Below, piece by piece: positions 1-11,067 of a stretch of DNA of 64,000 bases. This DNA is from Niallia nealsonii. GTDB lineage: Bacteria > Bacillota > Bacilli > Bacillales > Cytobacillaceae. Every line of letters begins with the position of its first letter. Position 1 is the first letter of the stretch. The notes under the pieces are model-generated. The model made no database searches. It was not told the origin of the DNA and saw nothing but the letters and a program-made list of their open reading frames with translations. Position numbers and translations under genes: made by a program. Location: NCBI RefSeq assembly GCF_002835805.1, contig NZ_PISE01000010.1, positions 36,933 through 100,932 of the forward strand, in the 5' to 3' direction.

Positions 1-735
1 AACATGGTCGTCGATACAGAAGGACACAAAACTGGTTTAGCATTTACGGAAATATTAAGTCCTGATGAATGCAGCATTTTAATGTACCGTGAAGATGTGG
101 CAGATTTATATTTAGCGCCAAATGAAGTAAATGAAGACTACATTAAGCAAGCAAAAGTACTATTAATTTCAGGTACTGCTCTTGCAAAAAGCCCATCAAG
201 GGAAGCAACAATTAAAGCAGTAAATCTAGCGAAAAAAAATAATGTAAAAGTAGTTTTTGAATTAGACTATCGCCCATACACTTGGAAATCGAAAGAAGAA
301 ACAGCTGTTTATTATGCTCTTGTTGCAGAACAGTCGGATGTTGTGATTGGGACTCGTGATGAGTATGATGTAATGGAAAATATCGTTGACGGCAAAAACG
401 AAGATACAATCAACTACTTATTCAGCCACCAAGCAGATTTACTTGTGATTAAACATGGTGTAGAGGGTTCTTATGCTTATGCAAAATCAGGAGAAGTATT
501 TAAAGCACAAGCCTATAAAACACAAGTGCTAAAAACATTTGGTGCTGGAGATTCTTATGCATCCGCTTTTCTTTATGCTCTTATTTCAGGAAAAGAAATC
601 GAAACAGCACTTAAATATGGAAGTGCATCAGCTTCTATTGTTGTAAGCAAACATAGCTCATCAGAAGCAATGCCAAATGTAGAGGAAATAGAAGCATTAA
701 TTGCGAAAAATGAAAAAATCGAAGCAAGAAGTTAA
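1..735 (+). CDS. iolC: 5-dehydro-2-deoxygluconokinase IolC (5' end outside window)
   Basis: This is the C-terminal 244 residues of a PfkB/ribokinase-family sugar kinase; the reading frame is open to the window edge, so the true start lies upstream. The PfkB signature GAGDSYASAF, with the catalytic Asp, is visible near residue 182. IolC phosphorylates 5-dehydro-2-deoxy-D-gluconate in inositol catabolism, and the product is later split by IolJ. The stretch around HGVEGSYAY and the ending SKHSSSEAMP closely resemble Bacillus IolC. It is followed 13 bp later by iolD, whose ribosome site AAGGAGGG lies just after its stop, so the two are co-transcribed. Function is assigned from family likeness and operon order. 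Confidence 0.95.
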   Translation, partial: NMVVDTEGHKTGLAFTEILSPDECSILMYREDVADLYLAPNEVNEDYIKQAKVLLISGTALAKSPSREATIKAVNLAKKNNVKVVFELDYRPYTWKSKEETAVYYALVAEQSDVVIGTRDEYDVMENIVDGKNEDTINYLFSHQADLLVIKHGVEGSYAYAKSGEVFKAQAYKTQVLKTFGAGDSYASAFLYALISGKEIETALKYGSASASIVVSKHSSSEAMPNVEEIEALIAKNEKIEARS

Positions 736-748
736 GGAGGGAGCATAA

Positions 749-2659
749 GTGGAAACAATTCGTTTAACAACTGCACAAGCATTGCTTAAATTTCTAAACC
801 AACAATATCTGCATGTAGATGGCAAAGAATTTCCTTTTGTAGAAGGGATATTCAATGTGTTTGGACATGGGAATGTGTTGGGGATTGGTCAAGCGTTAGA
901 GCAGGATCCAGGTCATTTAAAAGTAATCCAAGGGAAAAATGAGCAAGGCATGGCACATGCAGCAATCGCTTACAGCAAGCAAATGCTGCGCCAAAAAATA
1001 TATGCGGTTACAACTTCATCAGGTCCTGGATCTGCAAACGTAGTAACAGCAGCGGCAACGGCTTTAGCAAATAATATTCCGGTATTATTGCTTCCAGCAG
1101 ACACATTTGCAACACGTCAGCCTGATCCCGTATTGCAGCAGCTGGAGCATGAACATAGCTTGGCCGTTACAACAAATGATGCCTTTATGGCTGTTTCTAG
1201 ATACTGGGACCGTGTAACAAGACCAGAGCAATTAATGTCCAGTCTGCTTCGTGCATTTGAAGTAATGACAGATCCAGCAAAGGCAGGTCCAGCAACCATC
1301 TGCATTTCTCAAGATGTAGAAGGGGAAGCATTTGATTATGATGTGAAGTTTTTCGAAAAAAGAGTGCATTACATAGATAGAAAAACTCCATTTGAAAGAG
1401 AGTTGCAAGGTGCGGCCAGCTTAATCAAAGCAAGCAAAAAACCAGTCATTCTAGTCGGCGGCGGTGCTAAGTATTCTGAAGCTCGGGAGATTTTGATGAA
1501 AATCTCTGAAACTTGCAATATTCCACTTGTTGAAACACAAGCAGGCAAATCAACAGTTGAGAGTACATTTGCTAATAATCTTGGCGGAATGGGAATCACT
1601 GGAACACTTGCGGCGAATAAAGCAGCTCGCGATGCTGATTTAATTATTGGATTAGGAACACGCTATACAGACTTTGCAACAGCATCGAAAACAGCTTTTG
1701 ATTTCGATAAAGCAAAATTCTTAAATATTAATGTGAGCCGCATGCAAGCATATAAAATGGATGCATTCCAAGTAGTGGCAGATGCAAAAGCAGGATTAGA
1801 AAAACTATATCCATTATTAGAAGGATACAAAAGTGAATTTGGCAATCAGATTCAAGAGTTTAAACAAGAATGGAATGCAGAAAGAGAACGCTTAAGCAAA
1901 GTCAGCTTTACTAGAGAAAATTTTAATCCAGAAATTAAAAATCATTTCTCGCAAGAAATTTTAAATGAATATGCAGATGCACTACAAACAGAATTTGTCC
2001 AAACAACAGCCTTGCTTGCAGTAAATGAAACAGTCGCTCCAGACAGTACGGTTGTATGTTCTGCAGGATCTCTTCCAGGTGATTTGCAGCGCCTGTGGAA
2101 TACAAGTGTTCCAAATACGTATCATCTGGAGTATGGATACTCCTGCATGGGCTATGAAGTTTCTGGGGCTTTAGGTGTGAAATTAGCAGAGCCAGATAAA
2201 GAAGTATATTCAATTGTTGGAGATGGAAGCTTTTTAATGCTTCATTCAGAATTAATTACATCCCTTCAATATAAACAAAAAATAAACGTGGTGCTTTTTG
2301 ATAATTCTGGATATGGCTGCATCAATAACTTGCAAATGGATCATGGCAGCGGCAGTTTTAACTGTGAATTCCGCAACGCCGATCAGCAAATTATGAACAT
2401 TGATTATGCAAAAGTGGCAGAAGGATATGGAGCAAAAGTATACAGAGCCAACAATGCAGAAGATTTAAAAGCAGCGTTAGAAGATGCGAAAAAACAAGAT
2501 ATTTCTACATTGATTGAAATAAAGGTGCTGCCAAAAACAATGACAGATGGTTATGAGAGCTGGTGGAATGTAGGAGTGGCAGAAGTTTCAGAAAGTGAAA
2601 GTGTACAAAAAGCATACGAGTTCAGACAACAAAAATTACAGCAAGCAAAGCAATATTAA
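749..2659 (+). CDS. iolD: 3D-(3,5/4)-trihydroxycyclohexane-1,2-dione hydrolase IolD
   Basis: A thiamine-diphosphate enzyme of 636 residues, the usual length for IolD. It hydrolyses the diketo inositol intermediate made by IolE to 5-deoxyglucuronate. The N-terminal pyrimidine-binding domain carries the expected Glu in the segment [15 protein letters not shown]. The C-terminal ThDP-binding domain has the GDGSFLM...NN-type motif near residue 490, with an NSGYG segment after it. The start is GTG, placed 7 bp after AAGGAGGG. It sits between iolC and iolE with short gaps, as in other Bacillus iol operons. Confidence 0.96.
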   Translation: METIRLTTAQALLKFLNQQYLHVDGKEFPFVEGIFNVFGHGNVLGIGQALEQDPGHLKVIQGKNEQGMAHAAIAYSKQMLRQKIYAVTTSSGPGSANVVTAAATALANNIPVLLLPADTFATRQPDPVLQQLEHEHSLAVTTNDAFMAVSRYWDRVTRPEQLMSSLLRAFEVMTDPAKAGPATICISQDVEGEAFDYDVKFFEKRVHYIDRKTPFERELQGAASLIKASKKPVILVGGGAKYSEAREILMKISETCNIPLVETQAGKSTVESTFANNLGGMGITGTLAANKAARDADLIIGLGTRYTDFATASKTAFDFDKAKFLNINVSRMQAYKMDAFQVVADAKAGLEKLYPLLEGYKSEFGNQIQEFKQEWNAERERLSKVSFTRENFNPEIKNHFSQEILNEYADALQTEFVQTTALLAVNETVAPDSTVVCSAGSLPGDLQRLWNTSVPNTYHLEYGYSCMGYEVSGALGVKLAEPDKEVYSIVGDGSFLMLHSELITSLQYKQKINVVLFDNSGYGCINNLQMDHGSGSFNCEFRNADQQIMNIDYAKVAEGYGAKVYRANNAEDLKAALEDAKKQDISTLIEIKVLPKTMTDGYESWWNVGVAEVSESESVQKAYEFRQQKLQQAKQY

Positions 2660-2676
2660 GAGAGGGCGGAATCAAT

Positions 2677-3567
2677 ATGGGAGAGATTCTTTGGGGAATA
2701 GCACCAATTGGCTGGAGAAATGATGACATTCCAGAAATTGGAGCGGAAAATACATTGTCGCACTTATTAAGTGATATTGTTGTAGCTGGTTTTCAAGGGA
2801 CAGAAGTTGGCGGCTTCTTCCCTGAGGCAAAAGTGTTGAATAAAGAACTTCAACTTCGCAATTTAAGGATAGCAGGACAATGGTTCTCAAGTTTTCTGAT
2901 TCGAGATGGGTTAGAACAAACGTCTAGCTTATTTCATAAACATTGTGCCTATCTAAAAGAAGTAAATGCATCCGTTGCCGTTGTATCAGAGCAGACATAT
3001 AGCATTCAAGGAACACAGAAAAATGTGTTTGCGGAGAAACCATATTTTACGGATGAAGAATGGGAAAAGTTAACTAACGGTTTAAATGGGCTTGGAAAAA
3101 TTGCAGAAGAATATGACTTGAAACTAGTCTATCATCATCATATGGGCACAGGCGTACAAACATTGGCAGAAATTGATCGTTTAATGGATGCTACTGACCC
3201 AAATCATGTTCATCTATTATTTGATACTGGACACATATATGTATCAGATGGCGATTATATGACACTTTTAGCAAAACATATGAATCGAATTAAACATGTC
3301 CATTTTAAAGATGTAAGGGAAAATATTCAAGGAGAATGCAAAATAGAGGGGCTATCTTTTCTGCAATCCTTCTTACGAGGAATGTTTACTGTTCCAGGTG
3401 ATGGATGCATCGATTTCACTGAAGTTTATGAATACTTGCTAAGAGCAGACTACAGTGGCTGGATAGTTATTGAAGCAGAACAAGATCCTGCGATAGCACA
3501 CCCGTTGGAACACGCTTTAATTGCTCGGAAGTATATTAATGAAAAATTATTGATGCTTCAAGTATAG
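2677..3567 (+). CDS. iolE: Myo-inosose-2 dehydratase IolE
   Basis: A 296-residue xylose-isomerase-like TIM-barrel protein, the usual IolE length. It dehydrates 2-keto-myo-inositol (inosose) to the trihydroxycyclohexane-dione used by IolD. The early [11 protein letters not shown] segment and the later metal-site stretches [15 protein letters not shown] and HVHFKD are typical of this family. The ATG follows GAGGGCGG with short spacing, 17 bp after iolD. It belongs to the same transcript as its neighbours. Confidence 0.96.
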   Translation: MGEILWGIAPIGWRNDDIPEIGAENTLSHLLSDIVVAGFQGTEVGGFFPEAKVLNKELQLRNLRIAGQWFSSFLIRDGLEQTSSLFHKHCAYLKEVNASVAVVSEQTYSIQGTQKNVFAEKPYFTDEEWEKLTNGLNGLGKIAEEYDLKLVYHHHMGTGVQTLAEIDRLMDATDPNHVHLLFDTGHIYVSDGDYMTLLAKHMNRIKHVHFKDVRENIQGECKIEGLSFLQSFLRGMFTVPGDGCIDFTEVYEYLLRADYSGWIVIEAEQDPAIAHPLEHALIARKYINEKLLMLQV

Positions 3568-3584
3568 AGGGGAGAATAAACGGG

Positions 3585-5036
3585 ATGGCAAATGGGAATG
3601 TAATTCGAAGTCAGCCAGTAGGAAATAAAGGTTCAGATAAAAAGTTTTTAAAGAAAATTACCATTATATCTACCTTTGGCGGATTATTGTTTGGTTATGA
3701 TACAGGCGTTATCAATGGTGCACTGCCATTTATGTCAGAAAAAGATCAGCTGAATCTAACACCTTTTACAGAAGGGCTTGTAGCAAGCTCCCTCCTTTTA
3801 GGAGCAGCGCTTGGAGCTGTATTTGGAGGTAGATTATCCGATAGCAAAGGCCGCAGAAAAAACATTTTATATTTAGCCGTTTTATTCTTTATTGCAACAT
3901 TAGGATGTACTTTTGCACCAAATACAACTGTCATGATTGCCTTTCGTTTCTTGCTTGGCCTTGCTGTAGGGGGAGCATCTGTAACAGTACCAACTTTCTT
4001 GGCAGAAATGTCTCCTGCTGAACAAAGGGGCCGAATGGTAACGCAGAATGAATTGATGATTGTGACAGGACAATTGCTTGCATTCACATTCAATGCTATT
4101 TTAGGAAGTACTTTAGGTGACACTGCACATGTTTGGAGATATATGCTTGTTATTGCATCGCTGCCTGCAGTATTGTTATGGTTCGGCATGTTAATTGTAC
4201 CTGAGAGTCCCCGCTGGCTCGCATCCAAAGGGAAAATAGGAGATGCATCAAGAGTTCTCAGACAAGTTAGGGAAGAACAAAGAGCAAAAGAAGAATTAAA
4301 AGAAATTGAAAAATCTCTTTCGAACGAATCAAAAACAGAAAAAGCAACATTAAAAGATTTAAATGTACCATGGGTTCGCCGCATTTTGTTTATTGGTTTA
4401 GGAATTGCAGTTGTACAGCAAATCACTGGTGTAAATTCTATCATGTACTATGGAACAGAAATTTTGAAAAATGCCGGATTCGGTACGCAAGCTGCACTTA
4501 TCGGTAATATTGCAAACGGTGTGATCGCTGTGTTGGCAACATTTGTAGGGATATGGCTGCTTGGAAAAGTTGGTCGCCGTCCAATGCTTTTAACAGGCTT
4601 AATTGGAACAACATCCGCGCTATTATTAATTGGTATTTTCTCATTGACTATGGAAGGAACACAAGCATTGCCATATATTGTTCTTTCATTAACCGTTACA
4701 TTCTTAGCATTCCAACAAGGAGCAATTTCTCCGGTAACCTGGTTAATGCTTTCAGAAATTTTTCCTCAAAAGTTAAGAGGATTAGGAATGGGTGTTACAG
4801 TATTCTGCTTATGGATTGTTAATTTCTTTGTTGGGTTGCTATTCCCAGTTTTAATGGCTGGAATAGGATTATCTGCAACATTCTTCATATTTGTTGTTTT
4901 AGGACTAGGAGCTATTGCATTTGTCAAAAAATCCTTGCCAGAAACAAAGGATCGTTCTTTAGAAGAGCTAGAAAGCTATTTCCGCAATTATAATAAAGAT
5001 ATTAATACGGATGAATCTATTAAAGCAGCAAAATAA
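3585..5036 (+). CDS. iolT: Major facilitator sugar transporter, IolT/IolF-type myo-inositol permease
   Basis: A 483-residue sugar-porter family (MFS) protein with about 12 membrane segments. The family marks are present: GYDTGVINGA in helix 1, GGRLSDSKGRR in the first cytoplasmic loop, PESPRWL at the end of helix 6, and LPETKDRSLEEL after helix 12. Its place between iolE and iolG is where Bacillus subtilis carries iolF, but the full sugar-porter features and length fit the IolT type. Inositol uptake is inferred from this place in the operon; the family also contains general sugar-proton symporters. Confidence 0.9.
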   Translation: MANGNVIRSQPVGNKGSDKKFLKKITIISTFGGLLFGYDTGVINGALPFMSEKDQLNLTPFTEGLVASSLLLGAALGAVFGGRLSDSKGRRKNILYLAVLFFIATLGCTFAPNTTVMIAFRFLLGLAVGGASVTVPTFLAEMSPAEQRGRMVTQNELMIVTGQLLAFTFNAILGSTLGDTAHVWRYMLVIASLPAVLLWFGMLIVPESPRWLASKGKIGDASRVLRQVREEQRAKEELKEIEKSLSNESKTEKATLKDLNVPWVRRILFIGLGIAVVQQITGVNSIMYYGTEILKNAGFGTQAALIGNIANGVIAVLATFVGIWLLGKVGRRPMLLTGLIGTTSALLLIGIFSLTMEGTQALPYIVLSLTVTFLAFQQGAISPVTWLMLSEIFPQKLRGLGMGVTVFCLWIVNFFVGLLFPVLMAGIGLSATFFIFVVLGLGAIAFVKKSLPETKDRSLEELESYFRNYNKDINTDESIKAAK

Positions 5037-5056
5037 AAAAATTGTACACTAATAAA

Positions 5057-5083
5057 TGTAAGCGTATACCGAAAGCGTTAAAA
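5057..5083 (+). promoter_or_regulatory. Two overlapping cre-like (CcpA) sites upstream of iolG
   Basis: TGTAAGCGTATACC (5057-5070) and CGAAAGCGTTAAAA (5070-5083) each match the catabolite-responsive element consensus TGWAANCGNTNWCA at 12 of 14 positions. They lie in the 84-bp gap between the transporter gene and iolG. CcpA binding is an inference. Confidence 0.35.
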
Positions 5084-5108
5084 ATTACTAAATTATTAAA
5101 AAATATAG

Positions 5109-6158
<1,050 letters not shown>

Positions 6159-6182
6159 AAATCTAGTAATTTAGTGACAAGA

Positions 6183-6219
6183 TTTAACACCTAGAGAGTA
6201 TGTTTCTCTAGGTGTTAAA
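6183..6219 (+). other. Intercistronic 15-bp perfect hairpin between iolG and iolH
   Basis: The arms at 6183-6197 and 6205-6219 (left arm TTTAACACCTAGAGA) are exact complements around a 7-base loop. No U-tract follows directly; the nearest T6 is 14 bases downstream (6233-6238). It could act as a partial terminator or as a processing/stability element inside the operon. Confidence 0.7.
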
Positions 6220-6259
6220 GAACAAACAAAAATTTTTTACATAGAAATGAGGAATAAAA

Positions 6260-7129
6260 ATGCGTTTAGCTTATGATCCATCTCATTACCGTGATAATAC
6301 TGGTTTAAAAGAAACAATTGATAATGTTGCAAGACTTGGCTATGAATATGTAGAACTTTCTCCACGCAAAGACTTTATCTGGTTTTATGAATATCCAAAA
6401 GTAGATAAACAATTAATTAAAGATTTAAAAAGATACTGTTCTGATGCAGGAGTAAAAATCTCTTCTGTGTTGCCTGTTCAGCAATGGTCTTCTCCAGATG
6501 AATTAGAACGCCAAGCGGCAGTGAGAAACTGGAAACGCTGCATTGAAATTACATCAGAACTAGGCGTGGACTTAATGAACAGCGAGTTTGCCGGCGACAA
6601 AAGCCGCCCAGTAGAAAGTGAAGCAGCATTTGTCCGCTCTATGGAAGAATTAATGCCATTATTTGAAAAAGAAGGAATCAACTTAAATCTTCAATCTCAT
6701 CCAAATGATTTTATTGAGCTGAATATTGAAGCAGTTCGAATGATTCGTGCATTAGACAAAGATTGGATTAAATTGGTTTATTCAGTTGCTCATGCATTCT
6801 TCTATGATGATGGAATCGGCGATATTGCAAAACAATTGGATGAAGCAAAAGATCTATTAGCACATGTATTGATTGCAGATACACTTAACCATAAAGCAGC
6901 ATTTGGATTGCGTTATATTATCAATCCGCCAAATGCGAATGTAACGATCCATCAGCACTTAAATCCTGGTGAAGGAGAAATTGATTTTGACACACTTTAC
7001 CGCAAATTAAGAGAATTTAAATTTGATGGCATCATAACAAATTCTGTGTTTGCATATCCAGATAAGCCAGAATGGTCAAACGAATTAACATTAAAGTCTA
7101 TTAGAGAAGGCTTGAAATTAAATATTTAA
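6260..7129 (+). CDS. iolH: IolH, sugar phosphate isomerase/epimerase-like protein of inositol catabolism
   Basis: A 289-residue xylose-isomerase-like TIM-barrel protein, the same length as Bacillus IolH. It starts [13 protein letters not shown] and contains [14 protein letters not shown] and [10 protein letters not shown] stretches that look like metal-site positions of the AP-endonuclease-2/xylose-isomerase fold. Its precise reaction in inositol metabolism is not settled in the family. The ATG follows GAGGAATAAAA. It is the first gene after the iolG-iolH hairpin and is followed 25 bp later by iolI. Confidence 0.88.
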   Translation: MRLAYDPSHYRDNTGLKETIDNVARLGYEYVELSPRKDFIWFYEYPKVDKQLIKDLKRYCSDAGVKISSVLPVQQWSSPDELERQAAVRNWKRCIEITSELGVDLMNSEFAGDKSRPVESEAAFVRSMEELMPLFEKEGINLNLQSHPNDFIELNIEAVRMIRALDKDWIKLVYSVAHAFFYDDGIGDIAKQLDEAKDLLAHVLIADTLNHKAAFGLRYIINPPNANVTIHQHLNPGEGEIDFDTLYRKLREFKFDGIITNSVFAYPDKPEWSNELTLKSIREGLKLNI

Positions 7130-7154
7130 GAATCTATATAAGGAGAGAAGAACA

Positions 7155-8003
7155 ATGAAAATCGGGATAAATCAAGGGACAACTTTAGGAAACTCTACAT
7201 TAGCACTAGACTTGGAATTATGTGAAAAACATGGCTATGATTATATTGAAATTCGTTCTGTTGATAAATTGGTAGAATACTTGGAAACACATACAATGGA
7301 TGATTTGGTGCAATTCTTTGAAACGCATCATATTAAGCCACTTTCTTTAAATGCACTTATCTACTTCAACAATCGCACCGAAGAAGAATATGCAAAAGTT
7401 CTTGCTGAGTTTAAAGATATGCTGGAAATAGCAAAAACTTTAAAGGTGGATAAATTTGTTGTAGTGCCAACTGTCACAGAAAAGAAAATTAAAAAATCTG
7501 CCATTAAAGAAAGCTGTGTAGAAGTATTGACAGAACTATCTGATTTTGCAGAGCCATATGGTGTTAAACTCGCTTTAGAATTTATTGGCCATCCTCATGC
7601 AACGGTTAATACGCTGGCATTTGCCAATGAAATTGTAGAAACTGTTAATCGCGATAATGTAGGAATTGTGTTTGATACATTCCAGTTCTATGCAATGAAT
7701 TCTACATTGGAAGATTTAAGAAATACAGATGGTTCAAAAATCTTCATTTTCCATATTAATGATGTGGATGACTATATGCCAGGAATTTTATTAGATGAAG
7801 ATCGTGTATATCCAGGCCATGGTGTCATCGATTTAAACAGCATTCTGGCTATTTTAAAAGAAAAAGGTGTTCATGAGCACGTATCTGTAGAAATTTTTCG
7901 ACCAGAATATTATCAGCTAGATGCAGAAGAAGTAATTAAAACAGCTAAAGAAACAACAATTCAAGTTGTATCCAAGTATTTTGAAGTAGAAAAGGTATAT
8001 TAA
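7155..8003 (+). CDS. iolI: Inosose isomerase IolI
   Basis: A 282-residue TIM-barrel protein of the xylose-isomerase-like family. IolI interconverts inosose isomers (2-keto-myo-inositol and 1-keto-D-chiro-inositol), letting D-chiro-inositol enter the pathway. Visible marks include the start MKIGINQGTT, LALEFIGHPHATVN, GIVFDTFQFY, IFHINDVDDY and the late VSVEIFRPEYY, which supply the expected Glu, Asp, His and Glu metal ligands. The ribosome site AAGGAGAG sits 8 bp before the ATG. Order iolH-iolI-iolJ matches Bacillus subtilis. Confidence 0.92.
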   Translation: MKIGINQGTTLGNSTLALDLELCEKHGYDYIEIRSVDKLVEYLETHTMDDLVQFFETHHIKPLSLNALIYFNNRTEEEYAKVLAEFKDMLEIAKTLKVDKFVVVPTVTEKKIKKSAIKESCVEVLTELSDFAEPYGVKLALEFIGHPHATVNTLAFANEIVETVNRDNVGIVFDTFQFYAMNSTLEDLRNTDGSKIFIFHINDVDDYMPGILLDEDRVYPGHGVIDLNSILAILKEKGVHEHVSVEIFRPEYYQLDAEEVIKTAKETTIQVVSKYFEVEKVY

Positions 8004-8067
8004 AAGGTTAATAAGTTTAAATATTGAGTTTTTAATGGAAAGTTAAATATCCAAGGGGGTGTAAGCA

Positions 8068-8937
8068 ATGACAATTGTTTCTATGCGTGAAATGCTTATA
8101 AAGGCAAAAGAAGGAAAATATGCTGTTGGACAATATAATATGAATAGTTTTCAATGGGTTCAAGCAATTCTTCAAGCCTCACAGGAAGAGCAGGCACCAG
8201 TCATTGTAGCTGCTTCTGATCGATTAGTAGATTATTTAGGCGGTTTCCAAACTATTGCAGCAGGGGTAAAAGAACTGGTGAATGAATTAAACATAACGGT
8301 TCCAGTTGCACTACATTTAGATCATGGCATGAGTGTGGAACGCTGCAAACAAGCAATTGACGCAGGGTTCAGTTCTGTGATGATTGATGGTTCTCATTTT
8401 TCCATTGAAGAAAATATTAAAATGACTAAAGAAGTAGTCGATTATGCAAAGCAATTTGGTGTTTCTGTAGAAGCGGAAGTAGGTACAGTCGGCGGAATGG
8501 AAGATGGTCTGATTGGCGGCATTTCATATGCGGATCCAATGGAATGTCTCCGTTTAGTAAATGAAACAGGCGTTGATGCTTTAGCAGCAGCACTTGGCTC
8601 TGTTCATGGACCATATCAAGGGGAACCAGTACTCGGATTTGATGAAATGAAGCAAATCTCTGAGTTGACAGGAATTCCACTTGTACTGCATGGGGGTTCT
8701 GGCATTCCAGAATATCAGTTGAAAAAAGCAATTGAATTAGGGCATGCTAAAATTAATGTAAACACAGAATGTTTGCAAGCATGGGCAAAAGCAGTTCGTG
8801 AAAAATTAGCAGACGATACAACTACTTACGACGCACGTGCTATTACAACACCAGGAAAAGAAGCTGTAAAAGAAACGGTGAAAAAGAAAATTGCAGAGTT
8901 TGGTACAGCACAAAAAGCATTGCAGATGAATAGATGA
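8068..8937 (+). CDS. iolJ: 6-phospho-5-dehydro-2-deoxy-D-gluconate aldolase IolJ (class II FBA-like)
   Basis: A 289-residue class II, zinc-dependent fructose-bisphosphate aldolase family protein. The Zn-site motif LHLDHGMS (near residue 84), [21 protein letters not shown] and LHGGSGIP are present. As the last gene of the iol operon it most likely cleaves the IolC product to dihydroxyacetone phosphate and malonate semialdehyde; sequence alone does not exclude fructose-1,6-bisphosphate. The ATG follows AAGGGGGTG. A rho-independent terminator follows its stop. Confidence 0.93.
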   Translation: MTIVSMREMLIKAKEGKYAVGQYNMNSFQWVQAILQASQEEQAPVIVAASDRLVDYLGGFQTIAAGVKELVNELNITVPVALHLDHGMSVERCKQAIDAGFSSVMIDGSHFSIEENIKMTKEVVDYAKQFGVSVEAEVGTVGGMEDGLIGGISYADPMECLRLVNETGVDALAAALGSVHGPYQGEPVLGFDEMKQISELTGIPLVLHGGSGIPEYQLKKAIELGHAKINVNTECLQAWAKAVREKLADDTTTYDARAITTPGKEAVKETVKKKIAEFGTAQKALQMNR

Positions 8938-8950
8938 TATTTGGTAAAAG

Positions 8951-8982
8951 GCTAATAGTGTTTGCAGCACTATTAGCTTTTT
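8951..8982 (+). terminator. Rho-independent terminator of the iol operon
   Basis: The 10-bp perfect stem GCTAATAGTG / CACTATTAGC (8951-8960 and 8968-8977) is followed directly by TTTTT. Confidence 0.85.
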
Positions 8983-9080
8983 ATGTGTATTGATCTAATG
9001 GAGAACGGCAAATAAAAGAGAGAGGGCAGCCGAAACAAGTGAATGCAGAATACATCATAGGCAGCGAAATTCTAAATAAT

Positions 9081-9112
9081 AAAAAAACAGACTATTTACT
9101 GTCTGTTTTTTT
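9081..9112. terminator. Bidirectional terminator between iolJ and the tautomerase gene
   Basis: The 12-bp perfect inverted repeat AAAAAAACAGAC / GTCTGTTTTTTT (9081-9092 and 9101-9112) has A and T tracts on both sides. It suits the minus-strand tautomerase gene, which ends at 9120, and can back up iol termination. Confidence 0.8.
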
Positions 9113-9119
9113 ATCATTT

Positions 9120-9509
9120 CTATAATTCACCAGTTAAAAATTGGGCTCTGCCAAAACCAAAGCTCCAGTCTTCATCATCATTGATTACAAATGATACCAT
9201 AACATCTTTTGGATCTATGCTGCATTCTGCTTGTAATGCTTCTGTTAATTGACGGTAGAAACTTTGTTTTTGTTCCGTTGTTCGTGGTCTGCTTGTAACA
9301 GTCAGAACGATAACATCATTTGTGCGTTCAAAACCTAACCCTGTATCTTTCACAATCATTTCATAAGGTTTATGTTGGCTGACAAGCTGATAACGATCTC
9401 CTTCTGGCACTTGAAAACATTCCACCATAACATGATGGGCAACATCTAATAGTTTAGTAATTTCTGTTTCTGTTCTTCCTTCTAGCATATCAAAACGTAT
9501 TAATGGCAT
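9120..9509 (-). CDS. Tautomerase family protein
   Basis: A 129-residue protein of the tautomerase superfamily (4-oxalocrotonate tautomerase/MIF fold, fused-subunit Tautomerase_2 type). I start it at 9509 because that gives Met followed by Pro, and Pro-2 after removal of Met is the catalytic base of this superfamily; GGGAG lies 10 bp upstream of that codon. A longer in-frame ORF from 9590 would bury the proline and has no comparable ribosome site. Its substrate is unknown. It follows the PTS IIC gene by 84 bp on the same strand and may share its transcript. Confidence 0.85.
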   Translation of the reverse strand: MPLIRFDMLEGRTETEITKLLDVAHHVMVECFQVPEGDRYQLVSQHKPYEMIVKDTGLGFERTNDVIVLTVTSRPRTTEQKQSFYRQLTEALQAECSIDPKDVMVSFVINDDEDWSFGFGRAQFLTGEL

Positions 9510-9593
9510 AATAGTCATCTCCCATTTTTTATATAGTAGTTTATTGGCATTTATAAGGAATTCTTCCTTTGAAAGAACAGTCATAAGCAAATT

Positions 9594-10925
9594 TTAAGAA
9601 ACTTTCCTTTTTTTCTCTTTGCTCCATTTTGTCTTTTGTTCGGGGAAGAAAAGCATGATAAAGCCAATAATATAAATACTTAGAAATAAGAAAAAATAGC
9701 TGGATAGATTAGCTTCAGTAAGGAAATATACAAGTGGACTGCTGCCATAATCCAAACTAGAAACTAAACTGCCTGATGGAATAGCAATGTTGGTCGATTT
9801 TGCTAAAGCAGTAAAAACCGCTGCAGCCTTACTGATAAGATAATTGCTGATAGCTAAAATAATGCTGCCAATAACAACTGTCCTAATGATAGAACCATTC
9901 GTAATCGAGATGATTAAAGGAACTAAATAAATAAGACCACTGAGACTTGCGATTGGCAGAAACTGATTGTTTTCAGTAAACAAGGATAAAAGGATAATAA
10001 TTGGAATTAACAAGCCGCTTGAAATAAGCAGATTTTTATCATTAATAACAAGAGAGGGCGTCATTCCGATAAAAAGATTCTTATCCTTTTGCTGCAGAAT
10101 TTTTTCTTCTAATTTGTTTGAGATGGGCCTGATTCCATCGACGAGAATAGAACTCACCTTGGGTATTAACAGCATCATGGAAGCAAATACAATAGATAAT
10201 TTTGCTATTTCATACATGGTAAAGTTTGCAAGCAAGCCTAACGCTAACCCTAATAATAATCCAACAAAGATAGGATCAATGGAAAAAGAAAGGGAGATCC
10301 TTCTACGTTTATGTTTAAAAGGGCGGGTCATGATGGTAATCATCTGGTTAAGAAAAACTGCAATAGGTACAAACATAAGGGAATAAGCATTTGGAAACGA
10401 AATATTAGGCAGCTGGTAGTATTTTTTTACAGAAGGTGCAGTTAGGTCAGCCATTATCATGGTTAACATAAAATCTAAAATGCCTGCAAGAATTCCTAAT
10501 ACAGCAGATTGTGTAACATAGGAGACAAATACACTTGTAAAAGCGAAATGCCAATAATTCCAAAGATCAATATTAATAGTTCGCGTTAATTTCGCATAAA
10601 TCATGATGATATTTACTATTAAGCAAATTGGAAGCATAAGCATTCCTGTAAGACTATGGAAAGCAATATTTGCTGCTGCTGGCCAACCTAAATCAATAAT
10701 ATTCAAATCCAATTGGAATCTATCTGCTATTCCTGAAACAACTGTATTAATATTTTCAGACAGCATATTTGTTATAACGGTTACCCCTATGAATCCAATG
10801 CCAATCATTAACCCTGAACGAGAAGAGTCATATAATGTTAAGCGGAAAAACAGACCCATAACAGTCAGGATTATCGGCATAATGACGCTTGGGCCGAGAT
10901 TGAGAATGGCTGTTAAAACTTCCAT
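9594..10925 (-). CDS. PTS galactitol-type transporter subunit IIC (orphan)
   Basis: A 443-residue polytopic membrane protein with about 10-12 hydrophobic segments, resembling the GatC family of PTS IIC components. Such proteins translocate and phosphorylate a polyol or sugar with partner IIA and IIB proteins. No galactitol-type IIA or IIB gene is visible near it, and the only PTS domain nearby, at 11333, is of the glucose class on the other strand. The start MEVLTAIL follows GGGAGGAAACC. A candidate promoter lies at 11003-11031 and an A/T homopolymer further upstream. Substrate unknown; partners may be encoded elsewhere. Confidence 0.75.
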   Translation of the reverse strand: MEVLTAILNLGPSVIMPIILTVMGLFFRLTLYDSSRSGLMIGIGFIGVTVITNMLSENINTVVSGIADRFQLDLNIIDLGWPAAANIAFHSLTGMLMLPICLIVNIIMIYAKLTRTINIDLWNYWHFAFTSVFVSYVTQSAVLGILAGILDFMLTMIMADLTAPSVKKYYQLPNISFPNAYSLMFVPIAVFLNQMITIMTRPFKHKRRRISLSFSIDPIFVGLLLGLALGLLANFTMYEIAKLSIVFASMMLLIPKVSSILVDGIRPISNKLEEKILQQKDKNLFIGMTPSLVINDKNLLISSGLLIPIIILLSLFTENNQFLPIASLSGLIYLVPLIISITNGSIIRTVVIGSIILAISNYLISKAAAVFTALAKSTNIAIPSGSLVSSLDYGSSPLVYFLTEANLSSYFFLFLSIYIIGFIMLFFPEQKTKWSKEKKRKVS

Positions 10926-11002
10926 GGTTTCCTCCCATCATAAACGATCTTGTCCTGGTACTCTATTAAGTTAAGAGAAAAATATGTATTTATTACTAGA
11001 AT

Positions 11003-11031
11003 ATTGTAACACATAATCAATAATTATTCAA
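11003..11031 (-). promoter_or_regulatory. Candidate sigma-A promoter for the PTS IIC gene
   Basis: On the minus strand TTGAAT (11031-11026), a 17-bp spacer and TACAAT (11008-11003) lie about 80 bp before the IIC start codon. Confidence 0.45.
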
Positions 11032-11067
11032 AATATAATCATAAACTAATCATTTTTTTGTTAATTG

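Noticed and set aside
3746..4444. 232-codon minus-strand frame inside the inositol transporter gene
   Set aside because: It is a shadow of the clear transporter coding frame, without a ribosome site or recognisable product.
9510..9590. N-terminal extension of the tautomerase
   Set aside because: It would bury the catalytic N-terminal proline and lacks a ribosome site.
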